The position numbers and the translations under genes are program-made. Of a stretch of 64,000 bases of DNA, positions 36,213-45,795 are shown piece by piece (within the stretch, counting starts at the first letter, position 1; each line of letters begins with the position of its first letter). The notes below the pieces were generated by a model. The model was not told the DNA's origin. It was given only the letters and a program-made list of their open reading frames with translations, and searched no databases. Location of the stretch: the NCBI RefSeq assembly GCF_000812685.1, contig NZ_JWIF01000064.1:1-64000 (forward strand), written 5' to 3'. Source of the stretch: Halocynthiibacter namhaensis (GTDB taxonomy: Bacteria; Pseudomonadota; Alphaproteobacteria; Rhodobacterales; Rhodobacteraceae).

Positions 36213-36683
36213 ATGATAAGGAAAGACGGCTCCGGATCTTGTCCGGGGCTGTTTGCATTTTTGGTTGAGCCGAATACCAGTGGACGTCAGGCAAGGCAGC
36301 CGTCTGAGATTGTTCTTGCCAGCGTGATTGTTCCGAACTTAAGGTGTATTCACCGATCCGCTCGGGAGGGTTTGCCGGGGTTGCGGTTCAATCCGCTGGT
36401 TCTGGTCGGGCCGCCCGGGATTGGCAAAAGCCATTGGGCGCGGCGCCTGGCACAGCATCTGGCTGTGCCTGCCACGAAGATTGAAGCCACGGGAGAGCAG
36501 GGGTCATTCTCGCTGGTGGGAACGCAGAAAGGCTGGAGCACGGCTTCACGCGACATCCGAGGAATGACGGATCGAGACATGAAGCAGATCAGTGACCGAC
36601 TGAACCACACACCCCGAAAGTGTCTCGGGTGGAAGACCCCAGCTGAGGTCTTCCGCGAGAAAATGGTGGAGGAAATGCAATGA
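36213..36683 (+). pseudogene. remnant: AAA+ P-loop fragment fused to an IS30-type transposase C-terminus
   Basis: A 156-codon open frame composed of three parts. The first 45 codons have no recognised similarity. Codons about 48-112 (36357-36550) repeat the P-loop region of the preceding ATPase (REGLPGLRFNPLVLVGPPGIGKSHW, then GTQKGW), clearly homologous at DNA level but diverged. The last about 40 codons (ISDRLNHTPRKCLGWKTPAEVF) are the typical end of an IS30-family transposase. The AAA+ module breaks off before Walker B and the transposase lacks its catalytic DDE core, so neither half can work. It is most simply scar tissue from insertion and deletion. The last codon lies 15 bp from the convergent TcuB-like gene. 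Confidence 0.8.
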
Positions 36684-36698
36684 CACCCTACTCTCAAC

Positions 36699-37772
36699 CT
36701 AACGAGAGTCGTTATTCACCTTTCGTTCATCCTGCAAAAGCGCAGCCAAGCGGTAAAACCCATGTGCCATCTTGGAAAATGGCATGAGTAAAAAGAGCGT
36801 CAGAACTGTGCCCAAGTGGACCGCCAAAAGCATCGGAACCAAGACCGTTCCTGTGACGGCATATAACAGCAACCCTGTCACCGCGACGGCACACAGCAAC
36901 AAGACAAACGCCATTTCGCCTCCCCACACACGCCCATCCCCAAGTTTCCGGTCAGCTTTGGTTTTCAACCAAGCCAGTTTAATCGTGCCAAACGTCAACA
37001 TAATTCCACCCGTCACTCCAAACAGTTTTGGCGCGCTGATCAACGAATAAGGGGCCTTTATGTCAAAGCCATAGTGCAAGATCGTACCGGACGACGTGGC
37101 CATAAAGCACAACAAAAAGCCCCACATCGTCAGTTGGTGACCGATTTTACGTAGCTTCGTGAAACGATCTTCGTCCTCAAAGTTACAGCCTTCGCCATGC
37201 CCGCCAGACAGGTTTTTCATGCGACCGACATTTGCAAATGCGGATTTTACGGCCGCCACAGTCAATCGACCCCCACCTACAAACTGCCAATAGCGACGTA
37301 AGCTGATCGCGATACTAACCAAAGGCAACAGGAAGGCCGGGGCGAACACGGCAACCATCATCGAATGGGACAATGTGGCATAAAACCCGTCACCATTGGC
37401 AGGCATAACGAGACGAGACAGGCCAAAAAATAGGCTGAAGCACAGAACGATCAACATCGTGATTGCCACTCCGGATTTGTGAAAGACTTTTCCAAACTGC
37501 GGCGGCCATGCGAAATCTTGCCAACTGTCTTGTCGCACTTCTGCCAAAACCTTTGGTAAATTCAGTGCAAATTCATGAGGTTCTGTGTATTGGCAGGCGT
37601 AATAACACCCACGACAATTGTGACAAAGATTGGCAAGCTGGGTGATATCCCCATCCGCAAATGCTTTTTGTCGCGTGATCGCCGGGAACACCGCACAATA
37701 GCCCTCGCAATAGCGACAGGCGTTGCAAATTTCAATCTGACGGCGGGCTTCTTGGATGGTGTCAGCGGACAT
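36699..37772 (-). CDS. tcuB: TcuB/CitB-like iron-sulfur membrane electron-transfer protein
   Basis: A 357-residue protein. The N-terminal part has two 4Fe-4S cysteine sets (CNACRYCEGYCAVFP and CHNCRGCYYACQYTEPHEF), followed by six or so membrane helices. The architecture matches TcuB of tricarballylate utilisation, which reoxidises the flavoprotein TcuA and feeds electrons to the membrane pool. A longer start at 37805 would overlap tcuA by 44 bp. ATG at 37772 has AGAGG 9 nt upstream, overlaps by 11 bp and gives the usual MSADTIQEARRQIEICNACRYC. No tcuC transporter is present, so the substrate of the pair here may not be tricarballylate. The end of the gene abuts the IS30 remnant. Confidence 0.8.
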   Translation of the reverse strand: MSADTIQEARRQIEICNACRYCEGYCAVFPAITRQKAFADGDITQLANLCHNCRGCYYACQYTEPHEFALNLPKVLAEVRQDSWQDFAWPPQFGKVFHKSGVAITMLIVLCFSLFFGLSRLVMPANGDGFYATLSHSMMVAVFAPAFLLPLVSIAISLRRYWQFVGGGRLTVAAVKSAFANVGRMKNLSGGHGEGCNFEDEDRFTKLRKIGHQLTMWGFLLCFMATSSGTILHYGFDIKAPYSLISAPKLFGVTGGIMLTFGTIKLAWLKTKADRKLGDGRVWGGEMAFVLLLCAVAVTGLLLYAVTGTVLVPMLLAVHLGTVLTLFLLMPFSKMAHGFYRLAALLQDERKVNNDSR

Positions 37773-39144
37773 AATCTGCGGCCTCTCTGCCGGCAATGCG
37801 GCCAAAAACTGTTCCTATGGTCATGCCAAATCCGGCCAAATACCCTTGCCCCAAAATGGATCCCGCCATGGTTTCTCCCGCTGCCCAAAGGTTGCGAATT
37901 GCACCGTTGGGGCCTTGAACTTGGGCGGTCTCATCCACCTTGAAACCAAGGTAGGTAAAGGTCACGCCGGGGCGTAATTCATAGGCGTAAAACGGACCGT
38001 CCTCAATCGGACGAGCCCAGTTGGTTTTCGGTGGGTTAAGCGCATCCGTTGTCACGCCATCCAATTCGGTTGGATGGAATTCACCAGGCTGACAGGCAGC
38101 GTTGAAATCAGCGACGGTTCTCTCTAAGGTACTGACGTCAAGGCCAAGTTTCGTGGCCAATTCACCAATGTTATCCGCTGTGATCGGTGGGAAAACAGAC
38201 GGCATGAATAGATCTTTCGACTTACGGTCAATGATTGAATACGCGACCTGATCATCTTGCGCGGCAACCAAACGTCCCCAAATCGCATATCGCTTTGGCC
38301 AGACATCTTCGCCTTCATTATAGAACCGTTTGGCATGCTTATTCACCACCACAGAAAACGGTACGCAATCCAAGCGCGTGACAATTCCACCATCGAATTT
38401 TGGCGCACGCCCATCAATCGCAACCGCATGACATTGGGTCGGGTCCCCGATAGATTGCACGCCTTGATCCAACAGATCAAACAAGACATCACCGCGATTA
38501 TAGGGCGTACCACGGATCAGAAAATTCTCAGCCTCAGGGCCCCAAGCCGCGACAAGGCGTTCAATATTTGCCTGAAATCCACCTGAAGCGACCACGACAG
38601 CTTTGGGCGAAAGCGTCAGGTTTTCACCCTGATATGTGTAATCCACACGGGTGATTTTGTCCTGTGTCAGTTCCAGATGGGTCACAGGTGCATCGTATAA
38701 AACCTGTGCGCCGAGACGTTCAGCAGTGCGGTAATAAGCGTTCACCAAGGCTTTGCCCCCGCCTAGGAAAAACGCGTTGGTGCGCGACAAAGACAGGGTG
38801 CCAGACAGAGATGGTTGAAACCGCACACCGTGGGCTTCCATCCAAGGTTGGCTATCTTGGCTGCCCCTGATCGCTAGGCGCGCAAGGGTTTCATCGGTGT
38901 TCCCCTTGGTTACGCGCAGCAGATCGTCGTAATATTCATCCTCGCCGTAGCTGCCCGTCAGAACCGAAAGCGGCCCATCATGCATGCAGCGGAAATTGCG
39001 GGTGTGGCGTGAATTGCCACCGCGGTAATCCTTTGGTGCGCCTTCCAAAATCAGAACACGCACACCCGCATGCGCCGCCGTTATAGCCGCACAAAGGGCG
39101 GCGTTCCCGCCCCCTACAATCACAAGATCAGGTTCATTTTTCAT
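37762..39144 (-). CDS. tcuA: TcuA-like FAD-dependent dehydrogenase
   Basis: A 460-residue flavoprotein of the fumarate reductase/succinate dehydrogenase fold. The N-terminal FAD-binding motif is VIVGGGNAALCAAITAAHAGV, with GGNSRHTRNFRC after it. The C-terminus has the FAD-closing segment NLWAAGETMAGSILGQGYLAGFGMTIGTVFGR. Size and pairing with a TcuB-like partner match tricarballylate dehydrogenase. The true substrate is uncertain, since the gene sits 11 bp into a TPP-enzyme gene inside an amine-catabolic cluster and no TcuC transporter is nearby. A 2-ene or dicarboxylate oxidation step is a reasonable inference. Confidence 0.8.
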   Translation of the reverse strand: MKNEPDLVIVGGGNAALCAAITAAHAGVRVLILEGAPKDYRGGNSRHTRNFRCMHDGPLSVLTGSYGEDEYYDDLLRVTKGNTDETLARLAIRGSQDSQPWMEAHGVRFQPSLSGTLSLSRTNAFFLGGGKALVNAYYRTAERLGAQVLYDAPVTHLELTQDKITRVDYTYQGENLTLSPKAVVVASGGFQANIERLVAAWGPEAENFLIRGTPYNRGDVLFDLLDQGVQSIGDPTQCHAVAIDGRAPKFDGGIVTRLDCVPFSVVVNKHAKRFYNEGEDVWPKRYAIWGRLVAAQDDQVAYSIIDRKSKDLFMPSVFPPITADNIGELATKLGLDVSTLERTVADFNAACQPGEFHPTELDGVTTDALNPPKTNWARPIEDGPFYAYELRPGVTFTYLGFKVDETAQVQGPNGAIRNLWAAGETMAGSILGQGYLAGFGMTIGTVFGRIAGREAADYVR

Positions 39145-40804
39145 TGGTTTTGAACAAATCTTTCCGCAAGGTCATCAAGGCTTTGGGGTCGATTTTCGCC
39201 TGAATGATCGTCGTCTCATTGCTGTTGATTGCGGCTGTCAGTGCAGGGCCTAATTCACCCGGCCCATTCACCCAAATCCCCTTGCCACCACAGAGTTCTG
39301 AGAATTTGTCATAGCGTGGCGATTGGATTTCAGCGCCCAGCAAACGCCCGCCGTAAAATTCTTGCTGATAGGCTTTTTCTGCGCCCCAAGCCTCGTTATC
39401 AAGCACCACAACAACAATCGGCAGATTGTGTTGAATGGCTGTCTGAATTTCGATCATTGTATATCCAACGGCCCCATCCCCCATCATCGCCACAACCGGG
39501 CGATCAGGGGCGGCGGCCTTGGCACCAATCGCCGCTGCAAGGCCAAAGCCAACCAACCCAAAATCAAGCGGCGTGATCAGCGACAGTGGTTCGTAATGTG
39601 CCAAACGATCCGCACCTTGCAGGCAGGTATTGCCTGTATCAAGCGTCACAATCGCGTTTTCGGGCAGGGCGTCTCGCATTTCAGCCAGGGCGCGTCGCGG
39701 GTGCATGGGCAGGGTCGCGATTTGCGCTTCCACTTCACGTTCCGCCTTTAATGACACCATATCCGCCTTAAACGCCTGACGCCAAGCATCTGCATTTGGC
39801 CGCGTGGCCTTGTCTGTAATCGCCTCGGCCGTCAGGCGCGCATCCGCTTGCACTGCGATCTCTGCCGGGAAGTAACGCCCAACCGCAGACCCTTCGATAT
39901 CCACATGAGCAATCCGTATGTCTGCACCCACATAATCATTGCTATGGAAGGTTGAGTTAAACCCAAGACGCGCGCCCAGAACAACCATCACGTCGGCTTC
40001 TTTTGTCAAACGACTTGCCACACGGTTGCCACGCGGCCCGGCCTGCCCCGCGAACCAAGGATGGCCATGACGCATCACATCGGCGTGCCCGGTGGAGGCC
40101 ACAATCGGCACCTCAAGTTTTTCCGCAAGGGCCGTCAACGCATTACGCCCTTTGCCCCACTTGAAACCACCGCCCGCAAAGATGACCGGACGCTTCGCTT
40201 GAGAGAGCAGAGTCGCGATTGCATCCACATCTTCCGGCGCCGCAGGGCCGGGGCGGGCGATGTTCACGGGTTTTGCGTCATTAGCGGCGACCATGTCTGA
40301 AAACAGATCGCGTGGCACATGCAAAACCACCGGGCCTTTGCGCCCAGAATTGGCCAAACGGATCGCGTCTTCCAACATCGGGGCCAAGCGTTCCGCATCC
40401 GTACATAAAATAGATTTCTTACAGATCGGGGCAAACAACGCGACCTGATCTACTTCTTGGAAGGTGTCCTTGGCGTGGTCACAGCGGCTGATGGCACCCG
40501 CGATGACAACCAATGGCGAATAGGCCAAATGCGCTTCGGCCACGGCGGTCACGATGTTCACAACACCTGGTCCCGCCTGTGCGCCCAAAACCACACCCGG
40601 TTTGCCCGTCATACGTGCCCAAGCATCCGCCATATGGCCCGCCGCACGTTCATCGCGCGCCCCCACATATGAGATCGCGCCATCATGATACATCGCATCA
40701 TAAAGTTCCAACATGGACCCGCCCAAAAGCCCAAAAACAGTGTCTATTCCGTTGGCTTTCAACACATTGTAAGCGGCTTCACCGCCGGTGATTTGATCAG
40801 ACAT
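39134..40804 (-). CDS. TPP-dependent enzyme of the acetolactate synthase family
   Basis: A 556-residue thiamine-diphosphate enzyme with the three family domains. The N-terminal pyrimidine-binding domain carries the activating glutamate in ARDERAAGHMADAWAR (near residue 50). A central domain follows, and the C-terminal pyrophosphate domain has MMGDGAVGYTMIEIQTAIQHNLPIVVVVLDN. It could be a decarboxylase or carboligase. The sequence is not close enough to a named type (acetolactate synthase, oxalyl-CoA decarboxylase, sulfoacetaldehyde acetyltransferase) for me to decide. It has a good AAGGGG site 9 nt before ATG, begins a subunit with tcuA and tcuB, and lies 163 bp after the GcvT-type oxidoreductase gene. 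Confidence 0.82.
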   Translation of the reverse strand: MSDQITGGEAAYNVLKANGIDTVFGLLGGSMLELYDAMYHDGAISYVGARDERAAGHMADAWARMTGKPGVVLGAQAGPGVVNIVTAVAEAHLAYSPLVVIAGAISRCDHAKDTFQEVDQVALFAPICKKSILCTDAERLAPMLEDAIRLANSGRKGPVVLHVPRDLFSDMVAANDAKPVNIARPGPAAPEDVDAIATLLSQAKRPVIFAGGGFKWGKGRNALTALAEKLEVPIVASTGHADVMRHGHPWFAGQAGPRGNRVASRLTKEADVMVVLGARLGFNSTFHSNDYVGADIRIAHVDIEGSAVGRYFPAEIAVQADARLTAEAITDKATRPNADAWRQAFKADMVSLKAEREVEAQIATLPMHPRRALAEMRDALPENAIVTLDTGNTCLQGADRLAHYEPLSLITPLDFGLVGFGLAAAIGAKAAAPDRPVVAMMGDGAVGYTMIEIQTAIQHNLPIVVVVLDNEAWGAEKAYQQEFYGGRLLGAEIQSPRYDKFSELCGGKGIWVNGPGELGPALTAAINSNETTIIQAKIDPKALMTLRKDLFKTNEK

Positions 40805-40967
40805 CAGATGTGCCCCTTATTGAGGTTACAAGAGTAAGGCGTTTGCGTGGCCGATAGATCAGCGCACCCTGGTTTTCGCCGAGAAATGATTTGCAAACAT
40901 AGTGTTGCGGAGTTTTTTCCACACAAGAACGCAAAGTTACTACGGTTTTTTGTTTGGCAGGCATCGT

Positions 40968-43388
40968 TCATACATCCTGCCTCGGGCGCAGGTTCTCTGC
41001 GTCAAAAACAGCGTCCTCATGCACGGTGATAGGGTATTCATTATTCAGCAAATGCACCGATAAACCATCCGTCGGCGTGCCCGCGTGAACATAGAAAAAC
41101 GCAAGGCTTTTGCCCGTCGTGTACCCATACCCACCTGACGTCGTCAGTCCAACAATCTTGCCGTCACGCACAACAGGTTCCCCACCATGAACATCGAATG
41201 TGTCACTGTCAATTTCGCCATATAACAGCGTCCAATCCGCACCCTTACCATAGGCGGATTGCACAGCATCACGCCCGATGAAATTACGGTCCTCAGGGCG
41301 GAAAAAGCGATCTAAACCAGCCTCGGCCATGCCCACATCTGTGGTCAATTCACCTGATGCGCGATACGCTTTTTCCATCCGCATCCCATTGAACGCATAA
41401 CTGCCCAGATCGACCAAACCATGATCGTCCCCCGCCGCAAACAGATTGTCATATAGCTCCGCCATGCGATCCATTGGGGCGTGCAATTCCCAGCCAAGCT
41501 CACCTGTAAATGACACGCGCAACGCATAACAGGGGATGCCAAAGACCTCAATTTCTTGACCCGACAACCAACGAAACGCCTTGTTTGACAGATCCGCGTC
41601 CGTGCCCGCCGCCATGATCGCACGAGATTTCGGACCAGACAGGGCCAGCATCCCCCAGTCGCGCGTCAAGTTGACCATCTGCACGTCTTCGCCGGGCAAT
41701 ATATGGCTTTGGATCCAAGCAAAATCTGGGGTGTTTCGTGCAATGGCAGATCCTGTGAAATAGCGATCTTCAGCCATGCGCCAGACCGTAATTTCACTTT
41801 CAAACTTTCCCTTTTCGGTCATCAAATGACACAGGGCAATGCCGCCATCTTTTGCCGGCAGTTTATTCGCTGAAATTCGATCCAACAGTTTGAAAGCATC
41901 CTTGCCTGTGATCTCAAATTGCGCGAATGCACACAGGTCAATCACACCCGCATTTTCGCGGGTTGCTTGGGCCTCGTTCATGGCGTTTACGTGCCAGTTT
42001 TGATGCCCCCAGCCGACGTGTTCAACTTCGCCTACCTTTCCGAAATAGCGCGGCCGTTCCAGCCCTGCAATTTCACCAAAGACCGCCCCTTTTGCAGCCA
42101 ACCGATCATAAAGCGGATGACGCACGACAGGGCGCAAGCTTTCAAATTGTTTGCCCGGTACAGGCGTGTCATGGCGGCGCATGAATTCATCTTTTGTGCG
42201 TTCAACGATGTAATTACCCGTGGCAAAATCACCGTAGCGACGTGGATCCATGGATCGCGTGTTGATCGGTGTTTCCCCATGCACCATCCAATCCGCAAGC
42301 ACCTTACCAGCACCACCGCCCCAGGCCAAACCAATGGATGACCCACAAGACAGCCAAACATTTGGCGCACCAGATGGCCCAACCAACATGCCACCATCCG
42401 GCGTATGTGTGATCGCGCCGCGCACAACACGTTTGATGCCAAGTTCCGCCAAAATCGGCATTTTATCCAGCGCGACCATTAAGAAATCACCGATGCTGTC
42501 GTAATCCGCTTCAAACAATTCGTTCTCCGCCGCCCAAGGCGCACCTTGCGGCATCTCCCAAACCGTTGGGCACACATGCCCTTCGTAAATGCCGATCAGG
42601 CCGGATTTCTGTTCCTGACGAATATAGCCACCGAAAGAGTTATCCCGCATCACTGGCAGTTCAGGTCGCCCCTCAAATTCAGGCACGGTATCGGTCACAA
42701 GGTAATGGTGCAGACAAGAAACAGACGGGATTTTTAGACCAAACCATTCGCCGACTTGGTTCGCATAGGACCCCGCTGCAATAATGATATGTTCGGCCAG
42801 AACTTCGCCTTTTTCCGTTTGTAACAACCACATATCCCCTTTGCGAGATGCCCCCGTCACCTGGTTGTGCCGTTCAATTTTAGCCCCGCGCGCACGCGTC
42901 GCCGCAGCCAAGGCCATGGTCACGGAACTGGGGTCAATATGGCCATCTTCAAAGGTTTGGATAGCGGCTTTGACATCATCAACCTTATAGAATGGATTGC
43001 CCTTGGCGACCTCATCCGGGCCAACAAGATCCATGGGCAGATCAAGCAAACGCCCAACCCCCATGATGGATTTCATCCAATCCACCTCATCATCAGTGGT
43101 CGCAATCCGAAAGCCGCCAACCTCATGCCAGCCAATGCTTTGACCCGTTTCTTTTTCAACCCGTTTATAGATCTCAAGCGAGGTTTTGTTGATCCAACCC
43201 GCAACGCGCGACCCGACCGCATGGGCAATTTGCCCGGCGGCGTGCCAGGTCGAACCGGATGTCAATTCAGCCTTTTCAAACAAAATGGTATCGGTCCAAC
43301 CGTTCTCAGCCAGTTGAAATTGGGCCGCAACGCCCATGATGCCGCCGCCAATAATAGCGACCTGAGTTGTGCGAATTGTATCAGACAT
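40968..43388 (-). CDS. GcvT-family FAD-dependent demethylating oxidoreductase 2 (dimethylglycine/sarcosine dehydrogenase-like)
   Basis: An 806-residue fusion of an N-terminal D-amino acid oxidase-type FAD domain (VAIIGGGIMGVAAQFQLAENG), an FAO_M linker domain and C-terminal GcvT folate domains (RVSFTGELGWELHAP). SGSTWHAAG holds the histidine that carries covalent FAD in dimethylglycine dehydrogenase. Such enzymes oxidise an N-methyl group and hand the carbon to tetrahydrofolate. The open frame goes back to 43490, but ATG at 43388 with AAAGGA 8 nt upstream starts the usual MSDTIRTTQV. It overlaps its tandem paralog by 8 bp. The exact substrate is unknown; sequential demethylation with the paralog is likely. 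Confidence 0.88.
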   Translation of the reverse strand: MSDTIRTTQVAIIGGGIMGVAAQFQLAENGWTDTILFEKAELTSGSTWHAAGQIAHAVGSRVAGWINKTSLEIYKRVEKETGQSIGWHEVGGFRIATTDDEVDWMKSIMGVGRLLDLPMDLVGPDEVAKGNPFYKVDDVKAAIQTFEDGHIDPSSVTMALAAATRARGAKIERHNQVTGASRKGDMWLLQTEKGEVLAEHIIIAAGSYANQVGEWFGLKIPSVSCLHHYLVTDTVPEFEGRPELPVMRDNSFGGYIRQEQKSGLIGIYEGHVCPTVWEMPQGAPWAAENELFEADYDSIGDFLMVALDKMPILAELGIKRVVRGAITHTPDGGMLVGPSGAPNVWLSCGSSIGLAWGGGAGKVLADWMVHGETPINTRSMDPRRYGDFATGNYIVERTKDEFMRRHDTPVPGKQFESLRPVVRHPLYDRLAAKGAVFGEIAGLERPRYFGKVGEVEHVGWGHQNWHVNAMNEAQATRENAGVIDLCAFAQFEITGKDAFKLLDRISANKLPAKDGGIALCHLMTEKGKFESEITVWRMAEDRYFTGSAIARNTPDFAWIQSHILPGEDVQMVNLTRDWGMLALSGPKSRAIMAAGTDADLSNKAFRWLSGQEIEVFGIPCYALRVSFTGELGWELHAPMDRMAELYDNLFAAGDDHGLVDLGSYAFNGMRMEKAYRASGELTTDVGMAEAGLDRFFRPEDRNFIGRDAVQSAYGKGADWTLLYGEIDSDTFDVHGGEPVVRDGKIVGLTTSGGYGYTTGKSLAFFYVHAGTPTDGLSVHLLNNEYPITVHEDAVFDAENLRPRQDV

Positions 43389-45795
43389 CAAATGCGTCCT
43401 TTGCAGATTTAAGAGAGGCCCGCGCCGTGAAACGTTCGCAAGCAATTTCAACTTCAAAATCACCAACGATACCGCCATTTTCCAGGTCATCCAGCGGGGC
43501 GTCGATCATCGCAAGTGCAACAGAACGATTGAACTTATAGCTCCAAGCGGCTGACGTAATCTGGCCAACAACTGCACCCTTACGCCAGATGGGTTCATCA
43601 TGAATTGGGATGGCATTTACGTCATCAAACAGCATTGAAACGATACGGCGTTTGGGGGTTTCATCGTGGATAGCGGCCAACGCGTCTTTGCCAACCAAGT
43701 CACTGTCCCAGCCAATAAAGGCATCAGTCCCAGCTTCAAAAGGCGTGATGCCCGGCGACATTTCATGGCCCCAAGCGCGGAATCCACTTTCGATGCGCAA
43801 GCTGCCGCTGGCGGTCAAACCGGCGTGTGTCGCGCCCGCCTCCACTAGGGCTTCGTGCGCCGCCATGGCCATGTCAGCGGGCACGTAGATCTCAAAGCCC
43901 TCTTCGCCGGTGAAGGACAATCTGCCCGCCCAACATTTCGCCAATCCCACTTCAATATCAGCAAACCGAAAGCGTTTCAGATCAGGGATTTTGTCAGAAG
44001 ATGCCTTTTGCAACACCGCTTTCGCCTGCGCACCCGCCAGGCCAATAATCGCGTAACCGCTTGTCACATCGGTGAATTCTACACGAAAATTATGTCTGGT
44101 TTCCGTCATGCGTTTCAGATCGCGCACGACTTCACCAGCGCCGACAATCATCAAATATCGATCATCTGCATGCCGTTGCACCGTGATGTCAGATTCAATC
44201 CCGCCGCGCGCATTCAAGATCGGAGTATACACAATCCGCCCCAAATCCACATCCATTTCATTGGCGCAAAGACGGTTCATAAACCCCATGGCATCCGGCC
44301 CTTGAACCCAGATCTTTCCAAAGGCAGATTGGTCCAAAATCGCGGCGCCATTACGGCAAGCATCGACTTCGGACGCAACCTGATCACGCCACGCAGGCAC
44401 ACCAAAGGTCAGCGGGCCATCGACAGCATCCGTGTTGAAATATTCGGGCCGCTCCCACCCATTGCGTGCCAGATATTTCGCGCCAGCATCACGGGTGCCA
44501 CAATGGATCGGGCTGCGACGTTGACCGCGTGCACTGTCCATACTGCGACCCGGATAAGCAATGTCATAGTGACGGCCAAGGACCTCAGGGATACGAGCTT
44601 CTAGTGCGCTAACAATGTTCATTTCCGGGCCAAAACGACGAATATCGGCCTCGTTTAGATCCATTGTCGGTTCGCCCTGAATGATCCATTCAGACATGGC
44701 TTTGCCCGCCCCGCCGGCCAGCGCAATACCCGTTGAATTCATCCCACCCATCAGGAATAATCCCGGCACTTCGGGGCTTTCACCCATCATAAATTGGCTG
44801 TCCAGCGTGAAACTTTCCGGCCCATTCAAAAGCATCCGAACTTCGGCGGTCTCAAGCGCAGGAATACGAGACAAGGCGTTTTCCATCATTGGCATAAAGT
44901 GATCCCAATCTTCCGCCAGCAAATCAAAGCTGAAATCTGCGGGCAGATTTTCCATTGGTAGACCCTTTGCGTGGGGCTCGAATGAGCCAACCAACAGACC
45001 TTCCACATCATCGCGGGCATATAAAAACGAATCCTGATCGTTCAAAGTCGGCAAATGCACACCTTTGCCAAGTGCCTGAATCTCGGGCAGGGGTTTGGTC
45101 AGCATGTAGAAATGTTCACAGGCATAAAGCGGCATATGCGCCCCCGCCATTTCCGCAACTTCACGCGACCAGAGGCCACAGGCAATGACAACTTCATCCG
45201 CCTCAATCACATGTTCGCCGATCTCAACACCGCTGATACGACCGTCCTTTTTCTGCAAACCCGTGACACGGGTATCTTCGAAGAATTGCACCCCACGCGC
45301 TTTCGCCCCTTTGGACAAAGCAAGCGCCACATCAGAGGGGTTCACGCGCCCATCCACCGGGGAATAGACCGCGCCGATCACATCGTCGGTGCGCAAAAGT
45401 GGCCAGAGTTCTTCGACCTTTTTGCGATCCACAACTTCTGCCTCAAGCCCAAAGGAACGGCCAAGGGACACCTGACGTTTCAGTGTGGTCAAACGGTCTT
45501 CATTCGTGGCAATAGACAGTGATCCGGTCTGGAACCAACCGGTTTCCTGGCCCGTCTCAGTTTCCAGTTCTTTATATAGATCAATCGAATAATTGATCAA
45601 TTTGGTCAGCGTCGCAGACGGACGCAAACGCCGCACCAAACCAGCAGCATGCCAGGTCGTGCCAGAGGTCAATTTGGAACGTTCAATCACCACAATATCT
45701 TTGCGGCCTTCGCGCGCCAGATGGTAGGCGATGGAACAGCCAATAACGCCGCCACCGATGATAACTGTACGGGCATGTTTAGGCAGATTGGTCAT
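43381..45795 (-). CDS. GcvT-family FAD-dependent demethylating oxidoreductase 1 (dimethylglycine/sarcosine dehydrogenase-like)
   Basis: An 804-residue paralog of the following gene with the same domain order: FAD-binding domain (TVIIGGGVIGCSIAYHLAREG), SGTTWHAAGLVRRLRP with the presumed covalent-FAD histidine, FAO_M, then GcvT (RLSFTGEEGFEIYVPADM) and the GcvT C-terminal barrel. The two proteins are related but clearly divergent, so they probably act on successive methyl groups or different amines. It overlaps the dehydrogenase-aminotransferase gene by 4 bp upstream and its paralog by 8 bp. Folate-linked formaldehyde capture is a property of the family; the substrate is inferred from context. 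Confidence 0.88.
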   Translation of the reverse strand: MTNLPKHARTVIIGGGVIGCSIAYHLAREGRKDIVVIERSKLTSGTTWHAAGLVRRLRPSATLTKLINYSIDLYKELETETGQETGWFQTGSLSIATNEDRLTTLKRQVSLGRSFGLEAEVVDRKKVEELWPLLRTDDVIGAVYSPVDGRVNPSDVALALSKGAKARGVQFFEDTRVTGLQKKDGRISGVEIGEHVIEADEVVIACGLWSREVAEMAGAHMPLYACEHFYMLTKPLPEIQALGKGVHLPTLNDQDSFLYARDDVEGLLVGSFEPHAKGLPMENLPADFSFDLLAEDWDHFMPMMENALSRIPALETAEVRMLLNGPESFTLDSQFMMGESPEVPGLFLMGGMNSTGIALAGGAGKAMSEWIIQGEPTMDLNEADIRRFGPEMNIVSALEARIPEVLGRHYDIAYPGRSMDSARGQRRSPIHCGTRDAGAKYLARNGWERPEYFNTDAVDGPLTFGVPAWRDQVASEVDACRNGAAILDQSAFGKIWVQGPDAMGFMNRLCANEMDVDLGRIVYTPILNARGGIESDITVQRHADDRYLMIVGAGEVVRDLKRMTETRHNFRVEFTDVTSGYAIIGLAGAQAKAVLQKASSDKIPDLKRFRFADIEVGLAKCWAGRLSFTGEEGFEIYVPADMAMAAHEALVEAGATHAGLTASGSLRIESGFRAWGHEMSPGITPFEAGTDAFIGWDSDLVGKDALAAIHDETPKRRIVSMLFDDVNAIPIHDEPIWRKGAVVGQITSAAWSYKFNRSVALAMIDAPLDDLENGGIVGDFEVEIACERFTARASLKSAKDAFDV

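Noticed and set aside
36213-36683. Complete IS30 element
   Set aside because: Only the last about 40 codons of a transposase are present, without the catalytic core, and no inverted repeats could be paired.
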